Notes: a model not told the origin generated them from the letters alone. DNA of 64,000 nt from Halomonas sp. (GCF_007692655.1 NZ_REBQ01000137.1:1-64000); one strand, 5' to 3'. Shown: positions 27,308 through 36,675, counted from the stretch's first letter. A program made the numbers and translations.

Positions 27308-30300
27308 TTAGGTTTCCGCATACAAAGGTCGCGCTACCCACAGACGGTAAAGAGCCGGAGTGAAGAAAAACGACACCAGCGTTGCCAACAGCAAACCAAA
27401 CCCAACCGTTTGCGCAAAGGGTGGCCACAAACCGCCAGTAGCCACCATCAGCGGAATTAACCCAGCAAAGGTGGTGACTGTCGTTGAAATGATATGTCGG
27501 CTGGTGGGTCCGCTGATGACGGCCAGCATGGCACCTATGTCACCTTGACGAGCGGCGGCATCATCATCGAAGGCGGCAATAATGATGATGGTGGCATTAA
27601 TGGCCACCCCCACCAGACCCATAATGCCCACGATAATGACAAACCCAAATGCATGACCGCTGAGCAGGAGCGCCACAATGCCCATTCCCATGGCCTGCGC
27701 ACCGGCAATAAACACAATGGCGGCGCGGCGAAAAGAGTTAAACGCCAGCACCACGGTGGCCACCATGGCAATCACCAGTAGCGCCACAGAGGCGAGCAGT
27801 TGCCCTACCGCTTCATCCCGCTCGGCAGCTTCACCGCCGGTTTCAATACGGTAGCCCGCAGGAAGGCGAATCTCTCCCCTATCTAGCGCGGCCCGGAGTT
27901 TGGTCGTTAGCTGAGCCATTGAGACCGCTGGCAGCGCGTCAGCGACTAAATAGCCCTGCACCAGTTGCACCCGTTCGGCATTGCGCCGGGTGATCACGCT
28001 CCAGGCTGGGGTCAGCGACACCTCTGCCACCGCCGCTAATGGCAACCCTTCAGCGACGTGATCGCTGACCAAACGGAGTGCTTCAAGCTGTTCAGCACCC
28101 GTACGCCACTCATCACTATAGCGCACCCGAACCGGCAACTGCTGGGTGTCCTCCAGTAGCCTGCCCGCAGGCTGACCGGACAGCGCAGCCCCTACCTGCT
28201 CGGCCAAGTTTTGCGGTGTTAATCCCGCATCGCTAAGCGCCGTATGGTCTATATCTAGTGTTAGCCTAGGCAGGTCACGCTGCATGCCTGTACGTACATG
28301 GGTGACATCAGGCAGTTGGTGCATCAAGCCCGCCAGTTCACGCCCCAGCGATGACAATATGGCGAGATCGTCACCATACACACGCAGTTCAATGGGGGCT
28401 TTAAACGGTGGCCCTTGTTCGTATTTACGCACCACGCTCTGAGCTTGGGGGAAGCGTTGATCAAGCGTCCGCTGCAGCTCGGGCACCCGCTGATTAGTCA
28501 CGTTTAACGACACTGTGTCCACGATGACATGCAAAAACGCCGGATTATTATCTTCATTGGTCAAAACGTTGTAGTACATCATGGGCGCACTTTCACCGAT
28601 AAACGCCGACACCCGGGTGATACCAGGCATCTCACGGATCATCGACTCTACCTCAAGCGCCAGCTCCTCAGTGTTGGCTATGCTGCTGGCCGCAGGGAGA
28701 CGTACTTCAATATGAAACTGGTCTCGATCCGCCGGAGGGAAAAACGCTACGTCCAGCGTTGACATCAGCGCAATCCCGCCCAGGGGTACGCACAGAGTAA
28801 TGACCATGGCAGCCACCGGATGACGCAGCGCACTATGTATCACGCGGCGAAAACCTCGCTTCACGATGCTCGCTGCGCTATCTCTAGTTGCAGGCGATTT
28901 AGCAGCTACCTTGGCTAACAACATGGGTGAAAGCGCGGGTACCAATAGCAGAGACACGAGATAGGAACTGACCAGCGCCACCATTACCGCCAGGGCTAGC
29001 GGCCCCACAAACTCCCCCGCCGGACCAGGCATCAGCACAATCGGCATAAACGCCAGAATGGTCGTTAACGTGCTGGCTAGCAGTGGAACGGCTAGATGGC
29101 GCAGTGTGTCCCGAGTCGCGGCAATGGCCGAATCACCCTTCAGGAAGCGTTCGCGAAGGGCGTTGGTCATCACAATGGCGTTATCCACCATTAGCCCCAG
29201 CGCCACAATGATGCCCGTGATGCTCATCTGATGGATATCAATGCCCAATGGCTTAAAGAGAGCCAAGGTAAGTAGCGCGGTGGCGGGAATGGCTAACCCC
29301 ACCGTTACTGCAGAGCGCCAGCCCATGGTTAAAAAAAGGATGGCTATCACCAGCACCAAGCCCAACAGCAGGCTTCCAACGACGTCACTTAAGCGCTGGT
29401 TGGTGTAGCTGGCCTGCTCAAATACTTCCTCTACCTCAATGCCGAGGGGTAGCTCATCCTCAAACGCCGCCAGCTGTTGCTGCGCCCGCTCTACCCAAGC
29501 ATCAATCCGTTGACCGGGTGCCATACGCGCGCCAACAAACACCGCTCGCTGTCCGTTAAGCAGTGCAGCCGCCGCTGGCGGGTCTTGCACGCCGCGGCGC
29601 AGCTCGGCCAGTTCGCCAAGCGTTACCGTTTGTCCCTGCTGGGTCGCTACATCGACATCACGCAACCGGTCTAGCGCGCCAAACTCACCGCTTAGGCCTA
29701 CCGTTAGTCGGTGTCCACTGGAAACCACTTCACCTGCGGCACGACGGCCATCACTGGCTTCAATAAGCGCAGCAAGCTGACCCACGGAAAGCCCCAGGGC
29801 ATTAAGTTCTACAGGGTCAACCATGACCTCGACCTGCTCGCCTGCAACGCCAAAGCGATGGGTATATTCTGTGCCTGCAATCCGCCGCAGCTGATCTTCC
29901 AAACGCTCGGCGTAGCGCTCCATTAGTTGACGATTAGGGGGAGAATCCAGTGTCCAACGCAGTGCGGCCACTAGGCTGAATGCATAGCCCCGGTCGTCTA
30001 ACAGTTCGGGAGAGTGCACGCCGCTTGGCAGCGTTGGGGCAACATCGCCCAGTTTGTCTCGCACGCGGCTCCATACTGGCGTTACGTCGGTTACCTCATC
30101 TGCTAACTCGATACTAATCAGGGCAATGCCTTGCCGCGACGTGGTTTCCAGCACTTTAATCTCAGCAATGGTTCGCAGCTCATCCTCAATAGGCCGGGCG
30201 ACTAAGGCTTCTATTTGTTCAGGTGTCGCACCAGGGTACGGGGCAAGCACGGTGGCCATACGCGCCACGAGATAAGGATCTTCCGCTCGCGGAAGCGTTT

Positions 30301-30385
30301 GAATTGCCGACAGACCAGCCACTACAAGGAGCCCGACAACAAGCGCCACTAAGCGGCGGTTAAATAACCACTCAATGCGCTGCAT
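27308..30385 (-). CDS. RND-family multidrug efflux permease
   Basis: 1025 residues from the ATG at 30385; a GTG at 30400 would add five. It has the RND layout: twelve membrane helices and two large periplasmic loops (about 35-330 and 550-860). The proton-relay aspartate in helix 4 is in LGLMVDNAIVM, where many HAE-1 pumps have two aspartates; here the second is asparagine, as in some related subgroups. The gene start overlaps the end of the adaptor gene by 14 bases. No outer-membrane channel gene is adjacent, so it probably uses a TolC-type channel encoded elsewhere. Confidence 0.92.
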   Translation of the reverse strand: MQRIEWLFNRRLVALVVGLLVVAGLSAIQTLPRAEDPYLVARMATVLAPYPGATPEQIEALVARPIEDELRTIAEIKVLETTSRQGIALISIELADEVTDVTPVWSRVRDKLGDVAPTLPSGVHSPELLDDRGYAFSLVAALRWTLDSPPNRQLMERYAERLEDQLRRIAGTEYTHRFGVAGEQVEVMVDPVELNALGLSVGQLAALIEASDGRRAAGEVVSSGHRLTVGLSGEFGALDRLRDVDVATQQGQTVTLGELAELRRGVQDPPAAAALLNGQRAVFVGARMAPGQRIDAWVERAQQQLAAFEDELPLGIEVEEVFEQASYTNQRLSDVVGSLLLGLVLVIAILFLTMGWRSAVTVGLAIPATALLTLALFKPLGIDIHQMSITGIIVALGLMVDNAIVMTNALRERFLKGDSAIAATRDTLRHLAVPLLASTLTTILAFMPIVLMPGPAGEFVGPLALAVMVALVSSYLVSLLLVPALSPMLLAKVAAKSPATRDSAASIVKRGFRRVIHSALRHPVAAMVITLCVPLGGIALMSTLDVAFFPPADRDQFHIEVRLPAASSIANTEELALEVESMIREMPGITRVSAFIGESAPMMYYNVLTNEDNNPAFLHVIVDTVSLNVTNQRVPELQRTLDQRFPQAQSVVRKYEQGPPFKAPIELRVYGDDLAILSSLGRELAGLMHQLPDVTHVRTGMQRDLPRLTLDIDHTALSDAGLTPQNLAEQVGAALSGQPAGRLLEDTQQLPVRVRYSDEWRTGAEQLEALRLVSDHVAEGLPLAAVAEVSLTPAWSVITRRNAERVQLVQGYLVADALPAVSMAQLTTKLRAALDRGEIRLPAGYRIETGGEAAERDEAVGQLLASVALLVIAMVATVVLAFNSFRRAAIVFIAGAQAMGMGIVALLLSGHAFGFVIIVGIMGLVGVAINATIIIIAAFDDDAAARQGDIGAMLAVISGPTSRHIISTTVTTFAGLIPLMVATGGLWPPFAQTVGFGLLLATLVSFFFTPALYRLWVARPLYAET

Positions 30386-31532
30386 GGGCCACTTCTTCAC
30401 TAAGTGTGACTATCTGCCCTGGAAGAATACGATGGGTGCCACTGGTTATCATCCGCATGCCAGGCACCAGTGTGCCGCGCACAAACGCTTGGTCGCCCGA
30501 CGTATGCAGCAGTTCCACGCTTGCCCGCGCCACGCGGTAGCGGTCATTTTCCAACGGTTCGGCCACCAGCACATTCCACAACCCCCGATCGGCGGCGATC
30601 AAGGCATCCAACGGCACCCAGTACCCACGGGCAGGCTCGGTAATCCCATAGCGCAACTCTACCAAATCGCCAGGAACAGCGACGGTTGACGGCTCCATTG
30701 ACACCACCAGCGTCTGCGTACGGCTATCGTTATCCACCTGGGGGAGCCGTGTGCGTACTTTTCCACTGACGGTGTGACCATTGACGCTGAGTGTTACCGG
30801 CTCTCCAGGCACAAACGTTGCAGCCAGCCGCGCTGGTAAACCCAGGTGCGCTTCAAGTTGCTCAATATCGACAAGATCAAAGGCAGTGGTTCCACTGCTG
30901 ATCAAGCTGCCTACGCTTACATAGCGCTCAATAACACGCCCTGAAAAAGGAGCTGTTAACGTGCTGTCATCCAGGTCTGCCGTTAGGCTGGCACGCTCAG
31001 CCGCCAGCGCGGCAAGGCGGGCTTGTAGTGTCAACCTATCGGTGCGGGCCTGATCCAGCGCGGTGCGGCTGGCAAAATTATTCTGATTTAGCTGCGCTTC
31101 ACGCTCTTCTTGACGCTGGGCAAGCGCCAGGCTGGCACGGGCTTCATCGCTTCGCGCCGCCACTTCAGCTAGGCGGCTCTCCAAACGCCGGGTATCAAGG
31201 GTGGCCAGCATGTCGCCCTCTTCAACCGCATCGCCTCTATCGACGATGATGCTACTCACACGCCCTGCTGGCTCGAATGCTAACGACACCGACTGATGCG
31301 CCACCACTCGCCCGGTTAAGCGAACATCGCGCTTAAGCTGTTCTGCTTGTTCAAGGTGCTGAGCTGCTACCTGGAGCAGGGTATTGTCAGCCCCCTGCTG
31401 CTGCCCCAGCTGGGCACTGCTGTAGCGGCTGGTGAGCAGCGCTACCACCGCGAAGGTAGCCCCGATCATAAATAGGGCCATCAGCGTGCCCTGCAACCGG
31501 TGACGCCAGGAGGTTTCAAGCGGCTTGCCCAT
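30372..31532 (-). CDS. RND efflux periplasmic adaptor (membrane-fusion protein)
   Basis: 386 residues. An N-terminal membrane anchor (about 14-34), a lipoyl/biotinyl half-motif (AGRVSSIIVDRGDAVEEGDMLATLD), a long alpha-hairpin (about 115-185), the second lipoyl half (LTAPFSGRVIERYVSVGSLI) and beta-barrel domains follow in order. It bridges the RND pump and an outer-membrane channel. GAGG lies before the ATG. It is the first gene of a two-gene operon divergent from a TetR gene, with two operators in the shared promoter. Confidence 0.92.
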   Translation of the reverse strand: MGKPLETSWRHRLQGTLMALFMIGATFAVVALLTSRYSSAQLGQQQGADNTLLQVAAQHLEQAEQLKRDVRLTGRVVAHQSVSLAFEPAGRVSSIIVDRGDAVEEGDMLATLDTRRLESRLAEVAARSDEARASLALAQRQEEREAQLNQNNFASRTALDQARTDRLTLQARLAALAAERASLTADLDDSTLTAPFSGRVIERYVSVGSLISSGTTAFDLVDIEQLEAHLGLPARLAATFVPGEPVTLSVNGHTVSGKVRTRLPQVDNDSRTQTLVVSMEPSTVAVPGDLVELRYGITEPARGYWVPLDALIAADRGLWNVLVAEPLENDRYRVARASVELLHTSGDQAFVRGTLVPGMRMITSGTHRILPGQIVTLSEEVAHAAH

Positions 31533-31556
31533 AATGGCCTCGAAATGGTTTATTAT

Positions 31557-31572
31557 TGAACGATACCGTTCA
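31557..31572. promoter_or_regulatory. TetR operator site 1
   Basis: TGAACG, a 4-base centre, and CGTTCA form a perfect palindrome between the adaptor gene and the divergent TetR gene. It abuts a TATAAT-like box (31574-31579). The second, nearly identical site lies 26 bases away centre to centre. Confidence 0.75.
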
Positions 31573-31599
31573 CTATAATATGTGTACGCTGGCGTTCAA
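31572..31599 (-). promoter_or_regulatory. Candidate promoter of the RND operon
   Basis: On the reverse strand TTGAAC (31599-31594) and TATAGT (31577-31572) are 16 bases apart. Both boxes overlap the two TetR-type palindromes, so occupied operators would block polymerase. Confidence 0.45.
31583..31598. promoter_or_regulatory. TetR operator site 2
   Basis: TGTACG, a 4-base centre, and CGTTCA repeat the layout of site 1 with one mismatch in the left arm. The spacing of 26 bases between centres puts both on nearly the same DNA face. Confidence 0.7.
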
Positions 31600-31631
31600 T
31601 ATTTATTTTCGACAGGCATGGATTCCACCGA

Positions 31632-32285
31632 ATGACTCGCTATCAACATAACCCGCCTGACCAAAAGCGTAGCGCTGGACGCCCCAAAGATATGGTGAAG
31701 CACAACGCGATGCTGGATGCGGCGGCGTGCCTGTTTTTTCGCAATGGTTTGGAAGGTGTCACCATGGAAGCTGTCGCCCGCGAGGCAAACGTTTCCAAAG
31801 TCACCGTGTACGGCCACTTTGCGACCAAAGAGGCGCTGTTTGGCAGCGTGATTCGACGCGAGACCGACACCATTCGTCGTGGACTAGACAAGCTGCCTGA
31901 TACCCACGAGGCGGTTCGTCAATCGCTGATTGAGGTCGGCACTAGCCTGGTACACTTTTTATTAGAGCCCCATGTGCTGGCGGTTGAGCGCGTGATGAAT
32001 GCACAGGGAATACACCACCCAGAGCTACTAAAGGCCTTTTTCGAGGCAGGCCCCTGGGCCACTAAGCAGTGGTTGAAGGAAAAGCTGGAAGGGTTATCCG
32101 ACGCAGGTCATTTAACGCTCGACGCTCACACGCTGGCTGCCGAGCAGCTGTGCAGCATGTGGCAAGGCATGCTGGTCACAGAAGTGCGCATGGGCGTTCG
32201 CCAGCCCCCTAGCGATAAAGAACTCAATCGTCAGATCAGTAGCGCCGTGGATGTATTTTTAGCAGCCTATGGAACAGGGCGTTAG
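31632..32285 (+). CDS. TetR/AcrR-family repressor of the RND pump
   Basis: 217 residues. A TetR helix-turn-helix occupies about residues 20-65 (LDAAACLFFRNGLEGVTMEAVAREANVSKVTVYGHFATKEALF). The C-terminal ligand domain resembles the AcrR-type C-terminal family. It is divergent from the efflux operon and two matching palindromes lie between them, so autorepression and repression of the pump are the natural reading. A five-codon frame (31618-31635) overlaps the start as ATGA. The 3' end overlaps the convergent dehydrogenase gene by 4 bases. Confidence 0.9.
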   Translation: MTRYQHNPPDQKRSAGRPKDMVKHNAMLDAAACLFFRNGLEGVTMEAVAREANVSKVTVYGHFATKEALFGSVIRRETDTIRRGLDKLPDTHEAVRQSLIEVGTSLVHFLLEPHVLAVERVMNAQGIHHPELLKAFFEAGPWATKQWLKEKLEGLSDAGHLTLDAHTLAAEQLCSMWQGMLVTEVRMGVRQPPSDKELNRQISSAVDVFLAAYGTGR

Positions 32286-33154
32286 CGCTGCTCCAACACC
32301 CCAATTAGCTCTGGAATCGATAGGCTTTGGTCCTCAACTGAGTGGTAAAGGTTACGGACCGCTTCGGCGATACCGCCTTCAACGGCGAGCTCATTGGTCA
32401 TGGTGTGATAGTACCCCAGGTCTTTGCTGGCATTAGCGACCGTGAACTTGAACCCAGAGGGGTCGTTGTCAGCAATATAAGGACGCAGTCGTTCCAGCAC
32501 CACACCGCCACCGCCGCCAGCGCCTAGCACTTCTAACAGAGCGGAATCGCTGATGCCCGCTTTACGAGAGGCAGCCGTGGCCTCCGCTAAAACGGCGGAA
32601 AACCCCAACGAAACAAAGTTATGTAATAACTTCAGGGTATGTCCCGCTCCTACCTCGCCTGCATGGGCAATATTTTCAGCAAAACTCTGTAGTAGCGGCA
32701 GCGTTTCATCAAACAACGGCTTAGGCGCTCCAACAATCAAGTTAAGCCGCCCTTCAGCGGCTTCTTTGGGAGTACGCGTCATTGCCGCATCCATAAAGCG
32801 CCCTCCCGCCTCAGTCACTCTGGCAGCCACGTGCTCAGTAGAGCTGGGCAATGCAGTAGAGCAATCGACCACTACACAACCGGGCGTTAACCCCGCTAAC
32901 ACGCCGCGGGGCTCAAACAGCACCGATTCCACCTGGGGCGAACCGGTCACACACAAAATCACCACCTCAGCGCTCTGGGCGACTTCCCGGCCCGAGCTTA
33001 GCGCAGTGGCACCGGCGGCCAACAGATCTTCTACCGGCTGGTTACCCGGATGTTCAAGAAAACTTACCTGATGGCCTGCCCGTAACAGGCTGCTGGCAAT
33101 ACCATGACCCATTAAACCCACACCGACGATGCCGACCTGGCGAGATGTTGTCAT
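32282..33154 (-). CDS. 3-hydroxyisobutyrate dehydrogenase-family oxidoreductase
   Basis: 290 residues. The N-terminal NAD(P) motif VGVGLMGHGIASSLLRAGH, the substrate motif FMDAAMTRTPKEAAEGRL and the catalytic lysine region GAGHTLKLLHNFVSLG (about 170) define the beta-hydroxyacid dehydrogenase family. AAGGAG precedes the ATG. It is the last gene of the tetronate cluster, 29 bases after the aldehyde dehydrogenase. It may reduce or oxidise a tartronate-, threonate- or glycerate-like intermediate, but a second such enzyme, LtnD, already heads the operon; the substrate of this one is open. Confidence 0.85.
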   Translation of the reverse strand: MTTSRQVGIVGVGLMGHGIASSLLRAGHQVSFLEHPGNQPVEDLLAAGATALSSGREVAQSAEVVILCVTGSPQVESVLFEPRGVLAGLTPGCVVVDCSTALPSSTEHVAARVTEAGGRFMDAAMTRTPKEAAEGRLNLIVGAPKPLFDETLPLLQSFAENIAHAGEVGAGHTLKLLHNFVSLGFSAVLAEATAASRKAGISDSALLEVLGAGGGGGVVLERLRPYIADNDPSGFKFTVANASKDLGYYHTMTNELAVEGGIAEAVRNLYHSVEDQSLSIPELIGVLEQR

Positions 33155-33183
33155 TGTTATCTCCTTTAAGAGTGAAGCGTCCG

Positions 33184-34641
33184 TTAATGTTTAATCGCGA
33201 TAGTTTTAATCCGTGTGTAACTGCGCAGGCCTTCAAAGCCTTTCTCGCGACCATGGCCGGAGCGGCCAACGCCACCAAAAGGTAGTTCAACGCCACCGGC
33301 GGCGCCGTAATTGTTGATAAATACCTGACCACTGCGAATGCCTTTCGCCAAGCGAAGCTGGCGCCCACCATCCCGCGTCCAAATACCCGCACACAGGCCA
33401 AAATCGGTGGCATTGGCCAGTGCGAGCGCTTCGGCTTCATCCTCAAACACCTGCACCACCAGCACTGGGCCAAACAGTTCTTCTTTAAGCACTTCATGAC
33501 CGTCAGGAATATCGGTCAGCAATTGCGGTAGCACGAAATGACCGCCAACGGGTGCGCTTGACGCTAACTGGCCCCTTGCTGCCACGCAAATACCATCGGC
33601 CTCAGCCGCTGCCAAGCGCGCCTCCAATTTGGCTTTTTGGCGCGCATTGATAAGCGGTCCACAGCTAGCATCGGCTTCACCTGCATCACAGCGCAGAGCA
33701 GCAAAGCGCTCACACAAATGTGCGACCACGCTTTCGGCGATGTCACGCTGCACTAGCAATCGGCTACCTGCTGAACAGGTCTGCCCAGCATTCTGGATAA
33801 TGCCCCGCACTACTGCCGGAAGTGCCGCATCGAGGTCCGCATCAGCAAACACAAGCTGGGGCGATTTCCCGCCTAGCTCCAGCGTCACCGGCACATGGTG
33901 CTGTGCCGCCGCTTGAGCAACCTGGGTACCGGTCTCCGGCGAGCCGGTAAACGAGAGATGATCAATCTGGGGATGAGCAGCAAGAGACGCGCCCGCCTCA
34001 TAACCAAACCCTGGCACCACGTTGAGTGCACCGGCGGGCAGGCTATGATTAACCGCCAGTTCTGCTAAGCACAGCACGCTTAAACAGGCATCTTCGGCAG
34101 GCTTCAATACGATGGTATTGCCCGCCGCTAATGCCGCAGCCACACAGCGGCCAAAGATCTGAGCAGGGTAATTCCAGGGAATAATCTGGGCACACACCCC
34201 ATAGGGTTCGCGCAGCGTCATTACGGCAAAATCATTTTCAAAAGGGATGGTTTCACCGTGCAGCTTGTCCGCCGCACCGCCGTAAAAGCGGAAGTAGCGT
34301 GCGCAAGCGGAGATATCGCCCTTGGCTTGGGTCATCGGCTTACCGGTGTCTGCGCACTCAAGCTGAGCCAACTGCTCTTGGTGCGCCTCAATTACATCGG
34401 CAAAACGCAGCAGCCATTCACTGCGCTGCCGGGCAGACCAACTGGCCCACTCGCCCAACTGACCGGCAAATGCTTGCCGTGCTGCCTGTACCGCTGCATC
34501 TACCTCTTCTGCTTGGCAGCGGGCAATACGCGCCAAGGGCTCACCGGTGGCGGGTGCTTCGACCTGCATCGTCGCTGCCGTGTTTACCCACTGCCCGCCT
34601 ATCAGCGCCTGCTGTGGCGGCAGGGTCATCGCATGTGACAT
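33184..34641 (-). CDS. NAD(P)-dependent aldehyde dehydrogenase
   Basis: 485 residues with the complete ALDH core: IIPWNYPAQIFGR (about 150), the cofactor loop SFTGSPETGTQVA, the general base in LELGGKSPQLVF (about 250) and the catalytic cysteine in NAGQTCSAGSRLLV (about 285). AAGGAG lies 7 bases before the ATG. It is downstream of the TRAP genes of the tetronate operon, separated from dctM by a 4 x 14 bp repeat. In context it may oxidise a tetrose or glycolaldehyde-type aldehyde to the acid that enters the pathway. Confidence 0.9.
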   Translation of the reverse strand: MSHAMTLPPQQALIGGQWVNTAATMQVEAPATGEPLARIARCQAEEVDAAVQAARQAFAGQLGEWASWSARQRSEWLLRFADVIEAHQEQLAQLECADTGKPMTQAKGDISACARYFRFYGGAADKLHGETIPFENDFAVMTLREPYGVCAQIIPWNYPAQIFGRCVAAALAAGNTIVLKPAEDACLSVLCLAELAVNHSLPAGALNVVPGFGYEAGASLAAHPQIDHLSFTGSPETGTQVAQAAAQHHVPVTLELGGKSPQLVFADADLDAALPAVVRGIIQNAGQTCSAGSRLLVQRDIAESVVAHLCERFAALRCDAGEADASCGPLINARQKAKLEARLAAAEADGICVAARGQLASSAPVGGHFVLPQLLTDIPDGHEVLKEELFGPVLVVQVFEDEAEALALANATDFGLCAGIWTRDGGRQLRLAKGIRSGQVFINNYGAAGGVELPFGGVGRSGHGREKGFEGLRSYTRIKTIAIKH

Positions 34642-34693
34642 CTAACACTCCTTTTATTGTGCTTGTTTTGTGACTGTTTTATTCGCCAAACAT

Positions 34694-34749
34694 CTTTCCC
34701 CAAACACCTCTCTCCAAGAACCTTTCTTCAAACACCTTTCTTCAAACCC
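34694..34749. repeat. 4 x 14 bp tandem repeat between dctM and the aldehyde dehydrogenase gene
   Basis: Units at 34694-34707, 34708-34721, 34722-34735 and 34736-34749 share the form CTTTCTTCAAACAC with a few changes. The array begins 7 bases after the dctM stop codon (reverse strand). Confidence 0.9.
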
Positions 34750-34756
34750 TGCCTGC

Positions 34757-36034
34757 CTAACCGTAGAAGATGTTCACCAAGCCCATCGAGATCCATGGCA
34801 TATAGGTGATGGCCATCAAGCATGCCAGCACCACCAGTACAAAGCGCACCAGCCAGGGCAGCATTTGATCAATCGAAATTTTGGCCACCGCACAGGCGGC
34901 AAATAGATTCACGCCCAGCGGCGGCGTAATCATGCCCAGCGCCAGGTTCACCACCATCACCAATCCAAAATGGACGGGGTGAATACCAAACTGAATGGCA
35001 ATGGGTGTGAGGATAGGCGCCAGCACCAGGATGGCAGCAGAGGTTTCAATAAACATGCCGACGATCAACAGCAGCGCATTCACGACCAGCAGGAACATGA
35101 TGGGGTCATCAATGGTGTTGGTGACCAGGGTGGCGATTTGCGCGGGTAAGCCTGTACGGCTGAGCAGAAAGCTGAATAGCGATGCCGCTGCGATGATTAA
35201 CATGACCGCCGCTGTGGAAATCACGCTTTGGCGCAAAATGGGCCACATATCCGCCATTTTTAGCTCGCGGTAGTAGAAACCACCGGCGAAGAGCGCAAAA
35301 AAAACCGCAACGGCGGACGCTTCTGTGGGTGTAAATACACCGCCGTAGATGCCGCCAATCACTACCACTGGCATCAACATGGCAACCCAGGCGCGTTTGA
35401 CTGAGATCATGAAACCGGTGCTGTCCTTGTAGTCGTCTTTACCGTAACCACGCAGCTTGCAAAAAATATAGAGAAAGACGATCAACGCCGAGCCAATCAA
35501 CACGCCAGGCCCGATGCCAGCCATGAAGAGCTGCCCAATAGAGGTATCGGTACTCACCCCATACAAAATCAGCGGAATAGAGGGTGGAATCAACACGCCA
35601 AGTTCAGCGGATGATGCCTGGATTGAGGCCGCCAACGGTTTGGGGTAGCCATGCTTGACCATCGCCGGGATCAAAATGGCACCAATGGCAAAGGTGGTCG
35701 CCACACTGGATCCTGAGACGGCTGCAAACATCATGCAGGTGAGGACACAGGACATCGCCAATCCGCCCTGTACTCGTCCTACGATGGACTTGGCCAAATC
35801 GACCAGCCGCTGAGAGATCCCCCCCGCTGCCATCAAGTTGCCAGCAAGAATAAAAAATGGGATGGCCATCAGCGGGAACTTATCGATACCGATAAACATC
35901 TGCTGGGGCACTAACAGCAGTGGCAGGCGAGTAAAGAACTCAATGCCAATAATCGATGCCAAAATGATAGAAATGGCAATCGGTACGCCGAAGGTAAACA
36001 GAATAATCAGCGACAAGCCAATCACCATGTTCAT
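34757..36034 (-). CDS. TRAP transporter large permease (DctM type), tetronate operon
   Basis: 425 residues, almost entirely hydrophobic, with about twelve to thirteen membrane segments. Family motifs include FPLMAIPFFILAGNLMAAGGIS, VSGSSVATTFAIG and the C-terminal GMITPPLGVNLFAA. It is the Na+-coupled translocation subunit that works with the small permease and the binding protein. GGAGG lies before the ATG, which overlaps the dctQ stop by four bases (ATGA). In context the substrate is probably L-threonate and/or D-erythronate. Confidence 0.92.
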   Translation of the reverse strand: MNMVIGLSLIILFTFGVPIAISIILASIIGIEFFTRLPLLLVPQQMFIGIDKFPLMAIPFFILAGNLMAAGGISQRLVDLAKSIVGRVQGGLAMSCVLTCMMFAAVSGSSVATTFAIGAILIPAMVKHGYPKPLAASIQASSAELGVLIPPSIPLILYGVSTDTSIGQLFMAGIGPGVLIGSALIVFLYIFCKLRGYGKDDYKDSTGFMISVKRAWVAMLMPVVVIGGIYGGVFTPTEASAVAVFFALFAGGFYYRELKMADMWPILRQSVISTAAVMLIIAAASLFSFLLSRTGLPAQIATLVTNTIDDPIMFLLVVNALLLIVGMFIETSAAILVLAPILTPIAIQFGIHPVHFGLVMVVNLALGMITPPLGVNLFAACAVAKISIDQMLPWLVRFVLVVLACLMAITYMPWISMGLVNIFYG

Positions 36035-36654
36035 GGCTGAGGCCTCCTTTTTGTTAGGTGGTCTTCTTCAGGATGCTCTGTGTTTAAGGGCTCGGTTTTT
36101 AAGAGCTCAGTTTTTAAGAGCTCTGTTTTTAAGAGCTCTGCCTCAGGAGTAATCTCGCTATTTTCTGGGCCCACCTTCTCCCGCCCACTCAGTTGGGCCA
36201 GTAGACGCGCAATGACAGCAACGATGGCAAAACTGGCCCCCGTAGGGATCGCCGCATACGCCCACGACATTGAGATATTCATGCCCGACATGGTTTGGTT
36301 GCTCACCCGCATGGTCATTTGAATGCCGTAATGGATCAGCACCCCCAATACCAGCAGGCAGCACATCACAATCGCTATTTCTAATAGCCGCAAAAAGCGC
36401 TGGGGCACGATTTTATACACGACTTCCACCGCCATCATGTAACCACCCCGAAAGGTGGCGGCAGCGGCCATGAACACACACCAGATCATTGCCGCGCGGG
36501 AGGCGACTTCTGTCCAGGTGGAAGGTGCATTAAAGACGAACCGGGTAAGCACCTGATAAAAACTGAGCGTCACCGATATCACCAGCATCACCACAGCAAT
36601 TAGCATCGCAAGCCGGGTTAACTGATGCTCCACACGAAGAAATACCGCTAGCAT
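36031..36654 (-). CDS. TRAP transporter small permease (DctQ type) with repeat-extended C-terminus
   Basis: 207 residues. Four membrane helices occupy about residues 15-150, with the DctQ pattern (STWTEVASRAAMIWCVFMAAA). The last 40 residues are an unusual charged tail with four copies of a five-residue unit of the form LLKTE, encoded by a 4 x 15 bp repeat. DctQ proteins usually end soon after the fourth helix, so the tail looks like a recent extension that stays in frame. Confidence 0.88.
   Translation of the reverse strand: MLAVFLRVEHQLTRLAMLIAVVMLVISVTLSFYQVLTRFVFNAPSTWTEVASRAAMIWCVFMAAAATFRGGYMMAVEVVYKIVPQRFLRLLEIAIVMCCLLVLGVLIHYGIQMTMRVSNQTMSGMNISMSWAYAAIPTGASFAIVAVIARLLAQLSGREKVGPENSEITPEAELLKTELLKTELLKTEPLNTEHPEEDHLTKRRPQP
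36083..36142. repeat. 4 x 15 bp in-frame tandem repeat in the 3' end of dctQ
   Basis: TTTAAGAGCTCTGTT-type units occupy 36083-36097, 36098-36112, 36113-36127 and 36128-36142. The period is a multiple of three and encodes Leu-Lys-Thr-Glu repeats on the reverse strand. Confidence 0.92.
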
Positions 36655-36675
36655 AAGAAGTCACCGTGCCAAAGC

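Noticed and set aside
31618-31635. Five-codon leader frame ending on the TetR start codon
   Set aside because: The AGG before it is too close to the start for efficient initiation; it may be chance.
33054-33497. 147-residue reverse frame overlapping the aldehyde dehydrogenase gene end
   Set aside because: It lies in another frame across two well-supported genes and resembles no known protein.
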